Positions 10,805-21,857 of a DNA stretch of 64,000 bases are shown here, in pieces. Source of the stretch: Heterotrichella gracilis. Its lineage: Eukaryota > Sar > Xanthophyceae > Tribonematales > Xanthonemataceae. A program made the translations under genes and the position numbers. The stretch is from NCBI GenBank assembly GCA_032358255.1, contig JAULBX010025497.1, positions 186,001-250,000 on the forward strand. The letters are read 5' to 3'. Below the pieces are notes generated by a model, which saw only the letters and a program-made list of their open reading frames with translations, did not search any database and had not been told where the DNA came from. Each line of letters starts with the position of its first letter. The stretch's first letter is position 1.

Positions 10805-13715
10805 TCAATACCAGTCATTCTGAAGCCAGCTGCCATCTGTTATCCCAAGTGGGCTTGATTGGGCGCGCACTGCCCTTCTGATTGTGAATGAATCACTTTG
10901 ACTCGCAAGCATGCAGCTGAGTGTAGAGGGGCGCGATGCTGGCATGTCATATTCATAATCCGTAGTGTCATCCCCCTCACCCTCCATGATTCCATCCACC
11001 ATTCGCTGTCCTTCAATATCACCCGTGGCGAAGCTGTAGCCGGGTGCAGCAAACTGGGGTGGCGGCCTCAGGTTGTGCTGCCACTTAAACTGTTCCAGAG
11101 AGGTTGCCCGCGCTAAGAAGCCTGGCCTCATTGGAGCAGCTCCCCAAAAGCGATGATTTGCTCCTGAGCTCTGCAAGCCACTGGCACCCCTCATACCATC
11201 ATCCAGGTTGTGATACGTGTTGTGGCTGTTCATTGCTCCAAATGAGTGCTCCATTGCACCATTGACGCCAATGCCCTGGAGCAGGCGTGCGGGGGCTGCC
11301 TTTGGACTGGTGGCAAACAGCATGTCCAGGCTAGCCTCAAAGCATCCTTGTTCAGGGACCGCATCCTTGGCCATGTCTGTTCCAATATTGTACTTGGAAG
11401 CAAATGAGTCATATACTGGTCCGCCTGGATGAATCTGTAGTATGCTGCGTGGCGGGGAATGCAGTGATGATGTCGGCTGCAGGCCCAGTTTGTGACTAGA
11501 GTCTTGTAATTGTGTGTCAGATGCAAGCTGTTCGTGGCTGGAGGCTTCGTTGAACGGGAATGCCTGCAAACAGCCACAGGAGAATTAGTGGTGAGAAACT
11601 GTCCTAGACTTGCCCATGGGAAGCTGGTATGCAAGATGCAGTGCGTTGGAACACATCAACAGGTAAGGTGATCTGTACTGGAAACTTTCAATGTGTCATG
11701 GAGCTAGCAGTGATCAGCGCTGCGGCGCCTGCCCAGGTTGCAAACTGCAGCCGGGTTGCAAACTGTACCCGGGTTGCAAACTGCACGCGGTGCAATTAAC
11801 AATGCCCAAGACTAAAGTGCATTCAAGTCATTTTTATAACACAAACCACTCTGACTCTGATAGTCTTGTCAGTAGCCCCTTATCATACATTGTCCATAGC
11901 CATGGACCATGATACCTGTACACATTCTCCATATAGCCACTAAATAGCCACACTCACCATTGTCTTGTGGAGAATTGATGAATTCAAAAGCCCTTGCCGC
12001 ACAGTAGCCACTGGCGCCGCCGGGTGTTCTGAATCAGTAGTACCAGCCTGAGGTAGCAAGCATTTTGTCATCCAGGCATTCATTTGGGTGCCACCGTGGT
12101 CATTGTTCAAAGCTGCCAAGGGCTTGCTGTTATCAAGTGCGGGCTGTGCCACAGCGGCAGCTAGTGACGAGGGTGCATTTTGTAATGATCCTTGCTACAG
12201 GGTGATCAGGAATGATTATCATAGCTATGCTATTGCTTGCAGGTTATGTAATCTAGAGCTGAATAGACAACGCGTCATCAGATCTACAGCAATTGCTAAA
12301 CGCACCTTTTTCTGGCATGAGGGGCCATCCAACTTTTCCATCATTGCCGCAACAACCTCCAGCACCTGTCCAGGTGGACCAGAGCTGCATTCAGATGCGC
12401 CAGCCACAACACCATTGGGTTGCAGTGCTGCGCTGGCAATAGTGGCAAAGCCAGCTCGCCCAGTGGAGGCCGCCGCTTGTTGAAGGTTTGACCTGATGGC
12501 ATCAAAGTATCTGCGATGCATTTTCACTGATTATGAAACATCTGAATATCTTTTAAAGATAAGCGTTCTGACTCAAACCAATGATCGGTGTGCATCTGCA
12601 ATCATTTGCAAGATGCAGTTTTATCCACCCTTGCATTGGGCCTGCAAACAGGTCAGACGTGCTGCATGTTATTAATTTAAAAAAGGCATTGCCTCAATGC
12701 TTTCTGATTGCTTAGTTGTCAACTAGCTCACCTGTCACACTCATCCAGATTCACTCTGTTTGTGAAGCCGCATTGCGCATTGTAATGATCACTGGCACTT
12801 GAAGGGCTATCGCCGCCATTAGGACCAACATGGCTGTCATGTGATTGTCCGCGAATTGGCTGCAGCATTACGGTGCTACGTAGCTGGTTCCTGGTCATGA
12901 TTATACCTTCACCCTGCCGCTGCGTTGCGCCCTTGTGCTGTGGGCGACCTTGCTTGAATTGTCCAGGCGCTGGGATTGGCATCTGTCCACCATCTTCCTG
13001 CATGTCCAGTGGCTGATGCTCTCCTGCGCGCATTGCTGGGGTCTACAAGAAACAGTAGTAAAGCTTGATTCGTTTACATGACATGAGGGATCTGATGAAA
13101 TACATGTTTGTAATTATTTGTAACATGGCACTGCAGGTTGCATATTAAAGGCCACTGAAGATTACGATTCACTCAGTCCACCTCAGTTGTCTACCCGACT
13201 CAGTAATGTAAGCCACTGCCTGCATGCGCATAGCCTTTATTTTGAAAAAGAAAAGAAAGAGAGTCTACTATGTTTACCCAAATTATATCCCTGGGAAACT
13301 ACGTCAGTGCACAAGTGCAAAAGTGTAGTGGTGACACCACTACACTTTTGCACTTGTGCACTGAGACCCTTGAGACCATGTGTCAATATTCTGCCATACA
13401 TGATCATTACCAGGTCACTTCAGTCTGATTACACTTGAATGGGATTTGATGACCACTTACCGCACGCTCATGCTCACAGAGTTGCTGTGCTTCCCTGAAA
13501 CCTTCCTGCAGGGAACCACTGATACAATACACATCCACAGCTGACCGTGCCATTGACTTCTTGCCTTTCAGCAAGCTGATGCTGGAGTGTAGCGTTTTGC
13601 ACCTCAATGATGATGTGTCCATTCTTGTCAACACAGCAAGCTGTGGGTCTGCAATGTCAATGGGGGCTTCATTTGCCAAGTTTTGTGCCACTTTCTGCCT
13701 TTTCTTGGGTGGCAT
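10805..13715 (-). CDS. Unknown 571-residue protein with basic N-terminus (probably nuclear)
   Basis: Five exons join without a frame break: 13715-13461, 13042-12732, 12510-12306, 12143-11958 and 11563-10805 (TGA). The total is 1716 bases, or 571 residues. The start is the first ATG after an in-frame stop upstream. The N-terminus is a basic nuclear-localisation-type run (MPPKKRQKV), followed by a helical region with LHSSISLLKGKK and EAQQLCEHERA. The middle is Gln/Gly/Pro-rich and likely disordered; exon 3 encodes a helical stretch (VLEVVAAMMEKLDG). The long last exon is low complexity with a short acidic patch (GEGDDTTDYEYD) and a basic C-terminal motif (FTIRRAVRAQSSPLG). No catalytic domain is visible. 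A regulatory or chromatin-associated role is inference only. Intron 1 contains a 59-base perfect palindrome. Confidence 0.75.
11734..11792. repeat. Three-copy 19-base minisatellite
   Basis: The core GGTTGCAAACTG recurs three times at about 19-base spacing, each followed by a C/G-rich spacer. It lies in the last intron of the unknown nuclear-protein gene. Confidence 0.8.
13305..13363. repeat. Perfect 29-base-arm palindrome
   Basis: Arms 13305-13333 and 13335-13363 are exact reverse complements separated by one base. The left arm starts CAGTGCACAAGTGC and ends GTAGTGGTG. It lies in intron 1 of the 10805-13715 gene. No coding frame or target-site duplication was recognised around it. Confidence 0.95.
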
Positions 13716-16356
13716 TTTTGCCTTGTCACTGGATCTGCGCACTGGTTTGGATAATCAATCTGGCTGTGCAGTGCCGGCTGGAGGATGCGCTGGCATGCTG
13801 TCTTCTGTGTCTGACACCAGGCAACATTGCAATGAGGCTCAGTCACTGAGTGTGCAGAGTCTGCAGGCTTGGCAGCTAGCTCTCGGTGGATTTATGCACA
13901 CTCAAAGGTTCTGGACACAGTCTGATGCCTGGAGGTATACTACTGAATAGGGCGCTGCAATAATCATCTCCTAACGCAGGCACACATGGTGCCATATATG
14001 AATCAATTCCTGATTGATATCACAGCATTATGCTTCACCTTGTCTCCCGGGCCCGGACACTTGAAGAAGAGTCACCCAGTAAGGGCTTGTCAGTGGCACT
14101 CAGACTGCCATCTGTAGTAGCCCACTGGCAGCTTTACAATGACACTGTCAATGTCCCAGTGGCCAGTTGGGGCCTAGCCTACAGGAATTTTAAAACGTCT
14201 GCCAGCTGCTGGATTCTATCGTAGTAGAAACGTTTCGTGGAAAGAGTTGAACAAAGCTGAAGTCTGGGGACTAATTAGTGTCTGCCAGTGCACTGGGTGC
14301 AGGCTGACAGCGTTGAGTTGCACGGTTGGGTTGCAGTGTTGAGTTGTAGTTCAAAGCAGTGCCACTGACTCCTGACAGGCTTCGGTCTCAAGCTGGGAGC
14401 CTTCAAGCTAAATAGCTTTTCATGACACTCGGTGAGCTGCAGTATAATACTGACAGTCGTCACAGTGGTCAGTGACCGGGCTTACAGCTGTGGGGTACGT
14501 TATCGCACAGCTCTGGGTCTGGCAATGGCAACGCCAGGCCCTGGGTCAGTATGCAACACTAGTGGGTTATTGCTTTACAAGGCTTGACGTCGAGCCCTGA
14601 GGGAGTGAGTCACGATTTTTCGGAACGTGCCACCCATGTAAGAACCTTGAAGTAGCTGTTATAACATACCTGTAGAAATTGCTGCAATGCTGAGAACGTA
14701 AAACGTTGCCAAGGTAAACCTTGCCAGGAGTTACCACTCAAGTGTGAACATAATATATTTATTCCGTTATTGGACCTGGAACCTGGACTCTACCCGGGGT
14801 AGTCAGTGAATACCTCGCTGGGATCTGAGACGGCCTTCAATGCAAACTTTGAAGTCAGTTAATATGTGTTTATTTAAGAATGAATTCGCGGTCCATAATA
14901 TGGCATCTTGCCATGATGGAGCATAAAATGCCATGAAGCGCAGCTGCAGGATACAGAATGTACGTGACAGTTCTTAGTTACAGAATGGCATGCCATTGGC
15001 CAACAGCCACAAAACCATGGCCCACAAATTGTTGACCAATGAACAAGCACGCAACACTTCCCCCACAAATGGGCAGCGCTGCAATTGCAAGGTAGGCCAT
15101 GGTGAGCACTTCACACAGGAGTTTTTAAAGAAGGGAGTGACCACATGTACAAGCACACAAATGAACACACATACAAGACAGGGTGGACGAATTCAATAGT
15201 AAGCATTAAGACGCCCTGCGTCTTGGGCTACAATGGGTTTACCATCTGATCAGCTATAACCGTTTCTAGCATTGCATACGCTGTGCACAGGGCAGATAAT
15301 TTGCAGGACTTTATTGTCAGGGGTAATGGCTGCTGAGGGAGCCAACGGGTGGTGAGGGGAACTGGAAAACTGCATTGGGAGTGCAAGCCTTTGTAGCGTG
15401 CTCCCGCTGGTGCCAGTTGCTGGCAAAAATGCATCACAGCAGCCTGCGCTTCCCTGGTCCTGCAAATCTGCCGCGCATGGACTATGCCTGGCTGTACGTC
15501 ACATTTGGCCACAGTGGCCAAATGCAATTGTATGGATACCAGGTGCTGGATTGCGCGCCAGCAGGTGCATCCCCATGAGCACTCCGAAGCTCAAGAGCTG
15601 CAGCCAGCAGACGGCGTCACCGTGATCCATGGACAAGCAACCTGATACATAGCCATCAACCAGTTGGCACTCAGGACGACGGCAACAGTTCAAATTTTGC
15701 CCATATATTGTACCTGTTGCACCAAGCAATTACTACCACACTTTACGGGTCAACAGGCAGGACATGCAACACTGTGGACAGAAAGCCCTTGCAGGCAATG
15801 CAAAAACTTTGAGACACCTTATCCCCAGTGATACATCCATGGCATTACAACGTGGGCTGACCTACTCCAGCAGGACCTCAAGTCACGTGGGATCAATAAG
15901 TGGTTCGAACAGTGCCAGGAAAGAACTGCGTGGCGCCGCATGTGCAAGACTGGCTGTATTGCTGGAATGCATGATTGTAACTAACTAAAACAACAGTATG
16001 GGCATACCTGGCCAAAGTCTGGGCTGGATCAAGCTCTGAAGCACACAGTTAAATAACATCACATCCTGCAGGCCAAAAAAAAGGTTAATGGCAAAGTAGA
16101 ATGGCCGCTATGCAGGAAGCCCAACAGGCCATGTCTTGGTGGTGGCACGCGTACAGATAGATACCTTAAGCACCCAGGAGCAAGGCATTGGACATGCCCC
16201 AGAATCTTTGCCGGCGTCTCCCCAGCGCATTCTCATTCACATGCAACAGCAGGCATCAGCCATGCAAAATGCGTAAACCATGGCAATGGCCTCTAGCCCA
16301 ACATACTGAACCTATTGCAGAGGCCCCTAGCCCAGCACCCTGGCTCCCCACCTGCA
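13716..16356. other. Gene-poor stretch
   Basis: No splice-consistent gene was found. A minus-strand open stretch around 15540-15640 encodes a hydrophobic segment (WLQLLSFGVLMGMHLLA) and another near 15430-15470 reads EAQAAVMHFCQQLAPAG. They could be exons but do not chain convincingly. Confidence 0.45.
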
Positions 16357-17319
16357 CATGGTCACAATCGTGCTGCGCGCCTGCCAGCCACATGCATGCA
16401 GCTGCACAGCCTTGCCCTCTGGGGTGTAGCCCCCAGCTACCACATTAAAGTCGCGCTCAACAATCCCTGCCACGTGGTGCACACAAAAGGCGGAGGGTGA
16501 AACAGCATTGACAGGGCAATTGGTGCAGGCAGCTCATGAGGTACTCCCAATGGAATGCACCATGTGAGGGGTTCACCATGTGGCATCACCCTAGTATCAA
16601 AAGTCATTCCATGCATACGGGATGACGACAACACCAACGACGAGCGTGGAGAGGGACGGCCATTTGCTCCATGACTGGGTGACCCTCATGATCACCACAC
16701 ACATACCACCCATACGGCACCCCTGCCCTGAGCGCAGCCACCTCTGCCATCACTAGCCCAAGCCAGACATGCTGTCTACAACCCTGGAAGGCCCCATACA
16801 AGAAACCAGTGGCTCCACTTCGGCAATTGAATGGTCATTTGGCCTTGAAATGGTCACAGCAACGTGCACGCCCCTGGGCAAAACACTACCACGATACGTG
16901 ATGCAGCAAGCCATGTAGTTCTATGGTGTTCACCCACCTGGTCATTGTGGAGGCTGGTTTGAAGGCAGCGATGGGGATATCAGAAACTAATTGGAGCCCC
17001 AAACCCCTGTAGGAGAGGAGGGTTGGAAAACAAGGGATGGAAGGGATGGGAAAATTGCGTTGGTTTACCAAAAACAGCCACAAAACAACAAGGAATGCAA
17101 GATTTTTAAGCATTCCTTGTTGTTTTGTGGTTGTTTGTGGCTGAAATCCTTATCAAAAGTCACTATGCAGCACCCGCCCGTTTACCTTCCAGATAAAACA
17201 GACATACCAGTATAGCGAGGTGTTGAGGACCGAAAAGCTGAGTAAAGCAAGGTGGCAGATGATCTCCTGAAGCCAGAGTGGCATGCGCTCCGAAGCACCT
17301 CCAGCAACTAAGTCCTGCG
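16357..17319 (-). CDS. Possible multi-exon gene, fragments only
   Basis: Several minus-strand stretches look like exons bounded by AG and GT. About 17319-17191 has a membrane-type segment (LLSFSVLNTSLYWYVCF) ending AAG|GTAAAC. About 17012-16943 reads SDIPIAAFKPASTMT before GTGGGT. About 16790-16640 reads VAALRAGVPYGWYVCGDHEG. About 16475-16357 reads ERDFNVVAGGYTPEGKAV and ends before GTGGGG. The phases of the first two do not agree, so the structure is not solved. I do not recognise a family. It may be a decayed gene. Confidence 0.3.
17078..17130. repeat. Perfect 21-base-arm inverted repeat
   Basis: Arms 17078-17098 and 17110-17130 are exact reverse complements around an 11-base A/T-rich loop (AAGATTTTTAA). 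The arm starts CCACAAAACAACAAGG. A transcript would form a strong hairpin. A partial third copy of the motif (TTGTTTGTGG) follows directly. Confidence 0.95.
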
Positions 17320-18788
17320 CATGAGCTGGGACCTCTACCTGAATGACAGTGTACAGAGCTGAGCTGCTGCTTCTGTGGGTGCCAGCAAACTTGCAATAGT
17401 TTACAGAAACGTAGGTGGGTTCAATGCAGCTCTGCCAAGTGACGAAATATAATTTCATTTTGCGGAGAGGTGTCTTGTGAGGCGTACCAGCTGGTTACCA
17501 ACCAACTCCTCTGCGGCCTCCCTGTAGCTGACAGGTCTGCTGCCGAGTCCTCAGTCAGTCCTCCATGAGGTTTGCCTAGCCTGGGCTTAGCAACCCAAAC
17601 TACAGTGTTTCCAGGCCTTTCCCCACTGTAACTGCCTGAGAACTGACTGCGGCAAGAGAGTGCTTTACCCACAAACTTGGGAGCTTGGGGTAGTGTGCGT
17701 AGCATGGTTGTCAATCTGCAGAATGACAACTGTGATATATTCAAGGTCGGGGTCTTTGGTGCAACTGCTCGATAGGTGTGTTGACATCAACACCCAGATT
17801 GAAGGCTCGCCCTCTGCCTTGCCACCACCAACAAACGGTATGAAGGTATGCAGAAGTATGCATGCATGCCTGCATGCATGCATGCGTCAGGATTTTTTTG
17901 TTAGCCTTTTTGGGGGTGGAGCACGTCCCAGAGTGGCCCGTTTTGGGGTTGCTCCTTTGAAACAAAACGCGATGAAGGCCATGCTCAGCAACGAGAACAG
18001 TGCACACCAGCCTTTCACCCAGTGATAGCTCCGATACCGGTTAAGGCTAGTGCCCAACCCACTTTTGCATGCATGTCCTATTGCATGCGTGTGCGCCCAT
18101 CCTCCACCGGCAGTAGTAAGCTGAATAATTTGCCCATCTGCCACTATACAGTATGCTACCTCTTGCATCCATACGTCAAAGCCACCTCAAGTGTCCACGT
18201 AGCCAATAACCACTCCACATCACCCAGCTCAAGTATTTCGAGGGCCTGCCCACCGCCCTACCAGCGCCGAGCCGTTGCAGGCCAAGGTTCACGTTCAGTG
18301 GCGGTTGCTCGCTGTGCTGTGCCGTTGCTGATGGCATTCCCCCAGTCTGTGCCACCAGGGTGGACTGCCGCTGATCGTCAGTTGAACTTGCATACTGGGT
18401 CCCAAAAGCGTTGTAGCACAGGCAAAATTCTACCCGAGGTTTGGGTCCCTGTGCAGGGTATCACAGCTTTATGTAGTTCAGTTCTGTCCCTTCCTTCTCT
18501 CAGTGCACGCCACCTTTCCATCTATTTGAATCCTTACTTGCCCACTGTCAGCCTTGCCAGCCAGCCTTCTCGTACTATTAGTGCTTGCTAGCTTGTGTGT
18601 GAGCCTGCTTGCAAGCGGCGTGACAAATACGTCAACTTTTGGGAAGTTAGGTCACTAATTGCACACCAAACCACAACTGAGAACAATAGGTCACTTTGTT
18701 GCTGGGGCCAAGCTGACTTGCTCAGCTGTTGTATGTCAAAGTGTCAGTCGTCTACACAAGGTCTCGATAACTCCTGACGTTGTTGCAG
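17320..18788. other. No recognised gene; long open frame noted
   Basis: A plus-strand open frame at 18022-18591 (189 residues) is unusually long for non-coding sequence here, but it is Ser/Pro/Cys-rich, lacks domains and has random-looking codon use. TGCATGCA runs occur at 17858-17885. Confidence 0.4.
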
Positions 18789-19498
18789 TGATCGCCTATG
18801 AGAACGCTCAGGCAAACAAGGCAAGGGCTGAGGCAGATAGGGATGCCGCCCAGGCAGAGAGGGACAGGGCCAAGGTACCTGTGGAAAGGTTCAAGGCAGA
18901 TGCGGAAAGGGCCAAGGCAGATGCGGAAAAGGCTAGGGCAGATGCGGCACGGGCTTATGCAGATGCGGCCAGGTACAAGTGCAGTGTTGAAGAACTCCAG
19001 ACGCTGATAGAAGTGCAGGAGCTTGAGAACAAGGGCGTGGAGCTCAGGATACAAAAGCTAGAGGCCGAGGAGAAAGCCAAGGAGGAAGCCAAAGAGAAGG
19101 CCAAGAAACAGGCGATACAGCCGGCAGGTGTGCAAGCTGTTCCCTGCTTGGGCGTTGTGTACGCACGTAAGGAAGTTACAGCATGTTTCACCTCCTTGAC
19201 AATCATGTGCTGAGCTGTGTTTCTCCCAACTCCAACTGTATGAACACTTGCGTATTCAAAACCTCAAATTTAATCTTTAAACCTCAAATGTTGCAAATCC
19301 TGTATTCACCAGTGAACCATGACTGGTGCAGCCTATTCTCCCGGGGACGAGGCCAGCCTCATCAACCCCAATGGAGGTAATGAGCTGCTGGGACCTGTTG
19401 AAGAGGCTGGGAGTAGTGCATGGCACAAGATCGACGTGATGGGAGTGCTGCGATGGCTCTCCTCAGGGCCGAGACTGACTGATAAGAAGGAACTATGA
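18789..19498 (+). CDS. Small heptad-repeat coiled-coil protein, 3' part
   Basis: Two exons agree in phase: 18789-19166 (enters at phase 1, leaves at phase 1) and 19332-19498 (TGA). The first exon encodes a long Ala/Lys/Glu-rich coiled coil. Near 18895-18975 it has seven-residue repeats of the type AERAKAD, AEKARAD, AARAYAD, visible as 21-base DNA repeats; a second helix follows (ELQTLIEVQELENKG, KAKEEAKEKAKK). The second exon encodes SPGDEASLINPNGG and WHKIDVMGVLRWLSSG. The upstream exon with the start codon was not identified. No family is recognised. The next block downstream is an ABC1-kinase remnant in another frame. Confidence 0.45.
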
Positions 19499-19561
19499 CT
19501 TTGGGATGGTGAATGTGGCGGTGGTGGTGCAATACGACATCCAATTCTGCCACCCCCGGGG

Positions 19562-20505
19562 CCCATCCCATTCCATCTGCCCTCGCCACGTTCTTCGGCG
19601 ATTTGCTGCATCAGTCAGCCACTCAGCTCAATTTCAAGGCGATCGTGGATGGGCTGGTGGGCGTGCCTTCTCACTTACCTTTCAGGTTTGTTTCCTTTTC
19701 CTTACATACCCTAGGCCCTGATATGCAAGCCCTGCATAGCAAGCCCTGAATAGCAGTCTGTCAAAAGCAAGCTGTGAACTGTGGTCCCTGAGCAGCACAC
19801 CCTTGCCCAGTCAGTTACGCAGCTCAACTTTTGATCGTGGATGGCCGGGTGTGTGTGCTGTTTCATTCCCTACTAAATGCAGGGCTTGGACCCTAAACCC
19901 TAACCCAAACCCTGATCACCAAGAGCGTAGCACCTGTTAATTTGCTGCTACACTGGCCGTTCAGGTGGCGGGGGGCTTACGCCCCCCATTGCATTTAATA
20001 AATCCTGTACCAATCTGCGGCTCATCACAACTTTCAAGGCGAATGTGGGTGGCTGGGGGCTGGGTTGTTCCTGTGCTGGGAAATGCACAAAGTCCCCTAC
20101 ATAAATCCTAATCCACCCCCCACAAAACCCATACCGCAGGGTTCCCGCCTATTATTCCCTCATCCTGTGCTCGTCCGCATTTTTGGAGGGCCTAGCCCTT
20201 CAGGCTGACCCGCCCTACAAGCTACTTGTGTGCACATACCCCTACATTGCGCGGAGGATCCTGACCGACCATGTGCCCAAGCACAGCATTTTTCTAATTC
20301 ATTTAACCTTTTAAAAGGTTAAAATTTTAAACCCTTTTAAAAGGTTAAAATTTTAAACCCTTTTAAAAAGATATTCAGAGTAATTTACCTTTTTACCGGC
20401 ATATAATAGTACTTCATTTTTTTTTGTGTGTGTGTGTGCCTGCAGTGGGGCTAGTTGCGGTGGAACAGGCTGGGGAACCTGGAGCGGGAGGGGTCTATAC
20501 CGCAG
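19562..20505 (+). pseudogene. ABC1/ADCK-type kinase C-terminal remnant
   Basis: Three stretches match the C-terminal part of plant ABC1K (UbiB/AarF-like) proteins. About 19575-19685 reads ALATFFGDLLHQS and LNFKAIVDGL. 20140-~20270 reads VPAYYSLILC, FLEGLALQADPPYKLL and YPYIARRILTD. About 20456-20505 reads LRWNRLGNLEREGS. The first two join in phase 2. A possible DFG motif (YDFGMV) lies just upstream near 19494 but in a different frame. The ATP-binding lobe is absent from the preceding sequence. It therefore looks like a truncated, frame-disrupted host gene copy. One intron carries CCCTAAACCC-type repeats (19891-19912), another an AT-rich tandem repeat. Confidence 0.7.
20304..20370. repeat. 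AT-rich palindromic tandem repeat
   Basis: About 2.5 copies of a 26-base unit containing CCTTTTAAAAGGTTAAAATT. Each unit contains the palindrome AACCTTTTAAAAGGTT or a close variant, so several hairpins are possible. Confidence 0.85.
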
Positions 20506-20770
20506 GTACGCAAGGTCCCCTTTGAATTGAGCTCTGCTCAAGACTTTTGCAATCCCGTCCCCTGCGGTGCCGCCGCCGCAGCAGCCTTGCTCAATATCCA
20601 TTTCTGACACTCCACCCCATTCAACCTGCCCTGTACAAAGTTAGCCATTTCCCTTGGTACAGGGCAGTCACTGGCGGCCTCCAACACAGCTGGCCATCGG
20701 CTCGGGGACCTGATTCTGGGATACCTGGCTGCACTGTCAGATTTGGGGGGTGCTTTTGCGGCAGCGTGGC

Positions 20771-20953
20771 ATGGCGGCCTCCTCAACGTCCAGCATGCTG
20801 TATTTGTTGACAACTGCAAAAGCGGGCCCCACAGCCAACACACCCAAAGCCAACTCGGGATGCTTTTTTTGGCTTGGGTTTGTGTCGGCCGTGGGGGGCT
20901 GTCTTTGCGGCTGTCTACAAATACCTCGCGCTGAACGTTGAGGAGGCCACCGC
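20771..20953. repeat. Inverted duplication of exon-like sequence
   Basis: Arms about 20771-20851 and 20871-20953 are roughly 80 percent identical as reverse complements, with a 19-base spacer containing a T run. Read outward from the spacer, both are open and encode related peptides: VNKYSMLDVEEAA on the minus strand and VYKYLALNVEEAT on the plus strand. Confidence 0.75.
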
Positions 20954-21766
20954 CAGGCAAACAGCTGGCGCTGTTTTGGAAAATACTCACAATGTTTAAG
21001 CATTGTGCTACATTTACAGGAGTAAGCAGAGCATTTGCCCTATGGTTTGTTCTGATTTCACCCAAAAAGACATGGGTGCAGCTGGCGCATGGTGGCGGTG
21101 TCAGAGGTTCACTGCTGACGCAGTTCTGACTGTGTTGAGGCATAATTAATAGGTGAACGGTACACCCCTTGGCCAATGGGCCTTGAAAGCACGGTACCTC
21201 CAGACTCATATTCGCCTCGCGCCACTGGGCGACGGCGTAATCACCGGGAACAGGGAGGAATTGCATTTAACAGCAAGCTGGCCTGTTGCACGATGTCTCC
21301 ACTGCTAAGTTGCCTGGGTTGTCTCAGCTGCAGACATGCATGCATCTGCCAAAGTGCATGCATACAGAAACCATGGCCTCGCGTGTCCAGGTGCCAGCTC
21401 GCACTTCCTTGAAGACAGGGTTTAATTCCACTACCAATCTGCCTAGACCTAGTGCGTTCCATATGGAGCCTAAGTTTCTGTGCTGGCCGTGTAGCGAGAG
21501 GCGGCACTACGGTATGTGGCTAGCGACCCAAGCACACTGCTCCTTGCTGCAACTGGACATGAGGCACGACCGCACTGGGATCCTTTTCCTTTTCTAACTG
21601 CCGTATATAGGTGCTATCGTCTATGCGTTTACACAATGCTTGGGCGATTATGTCCACACAGTCGAGTCAGCGCACAGGTGGCGTAGACGTTCATAAGCAG
21701 CCATAATTCCTCCTTGTGTATCCCACCACAAAACAGGCTCCCCATCGCTCAGATGGGAAGCAGCCG

Positions 21767-21840
21767 TCTACCATAGCTCAGTTGGCTAGAGCGTACGGCT
21801 GTTAACCGTAAGGTCCCAGGTTCGAGCCCTGGTGGTAGAG
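21767..21840 (+). tRNA. tRNA-Asn (GUU)
   Basis: A 74-base cloverleaf with no intron. Acceptor stem TCTACCA/TGGTAGA, TA at positions 8-9, D stem GCTC/GAGC, anticodon stem TACGG/CCGTA with loop CTGTTAA (anticodon GTT), T arm CCAGG-TTCGAGC-CCTGG, discriminator G. The internal A box (TAGCTCAGTTGG) and B box (GGTTCGAGCCC) are canonical. A T run from about 21846 follows. Confidence 0.97.
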
Positions 21841-21857
21841 TTCTTTTGTTTTTTTGC
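21841..21857 (+). terminator. Pol III terminator of tRNA-Asn
   Basis: TTCTTTTGTTTTTTT directly follows the tRNA; runs of four or more T end RNA polymerase III transcription. Confidence 0.8.

Noticed and set aside
18022-18591. Long plus-strand open frame of 189 residues as a gene.
   Set aside because: Ser/Pro/Cys-rich without domains, no splice partners and no coding-like codon bias; not supported.
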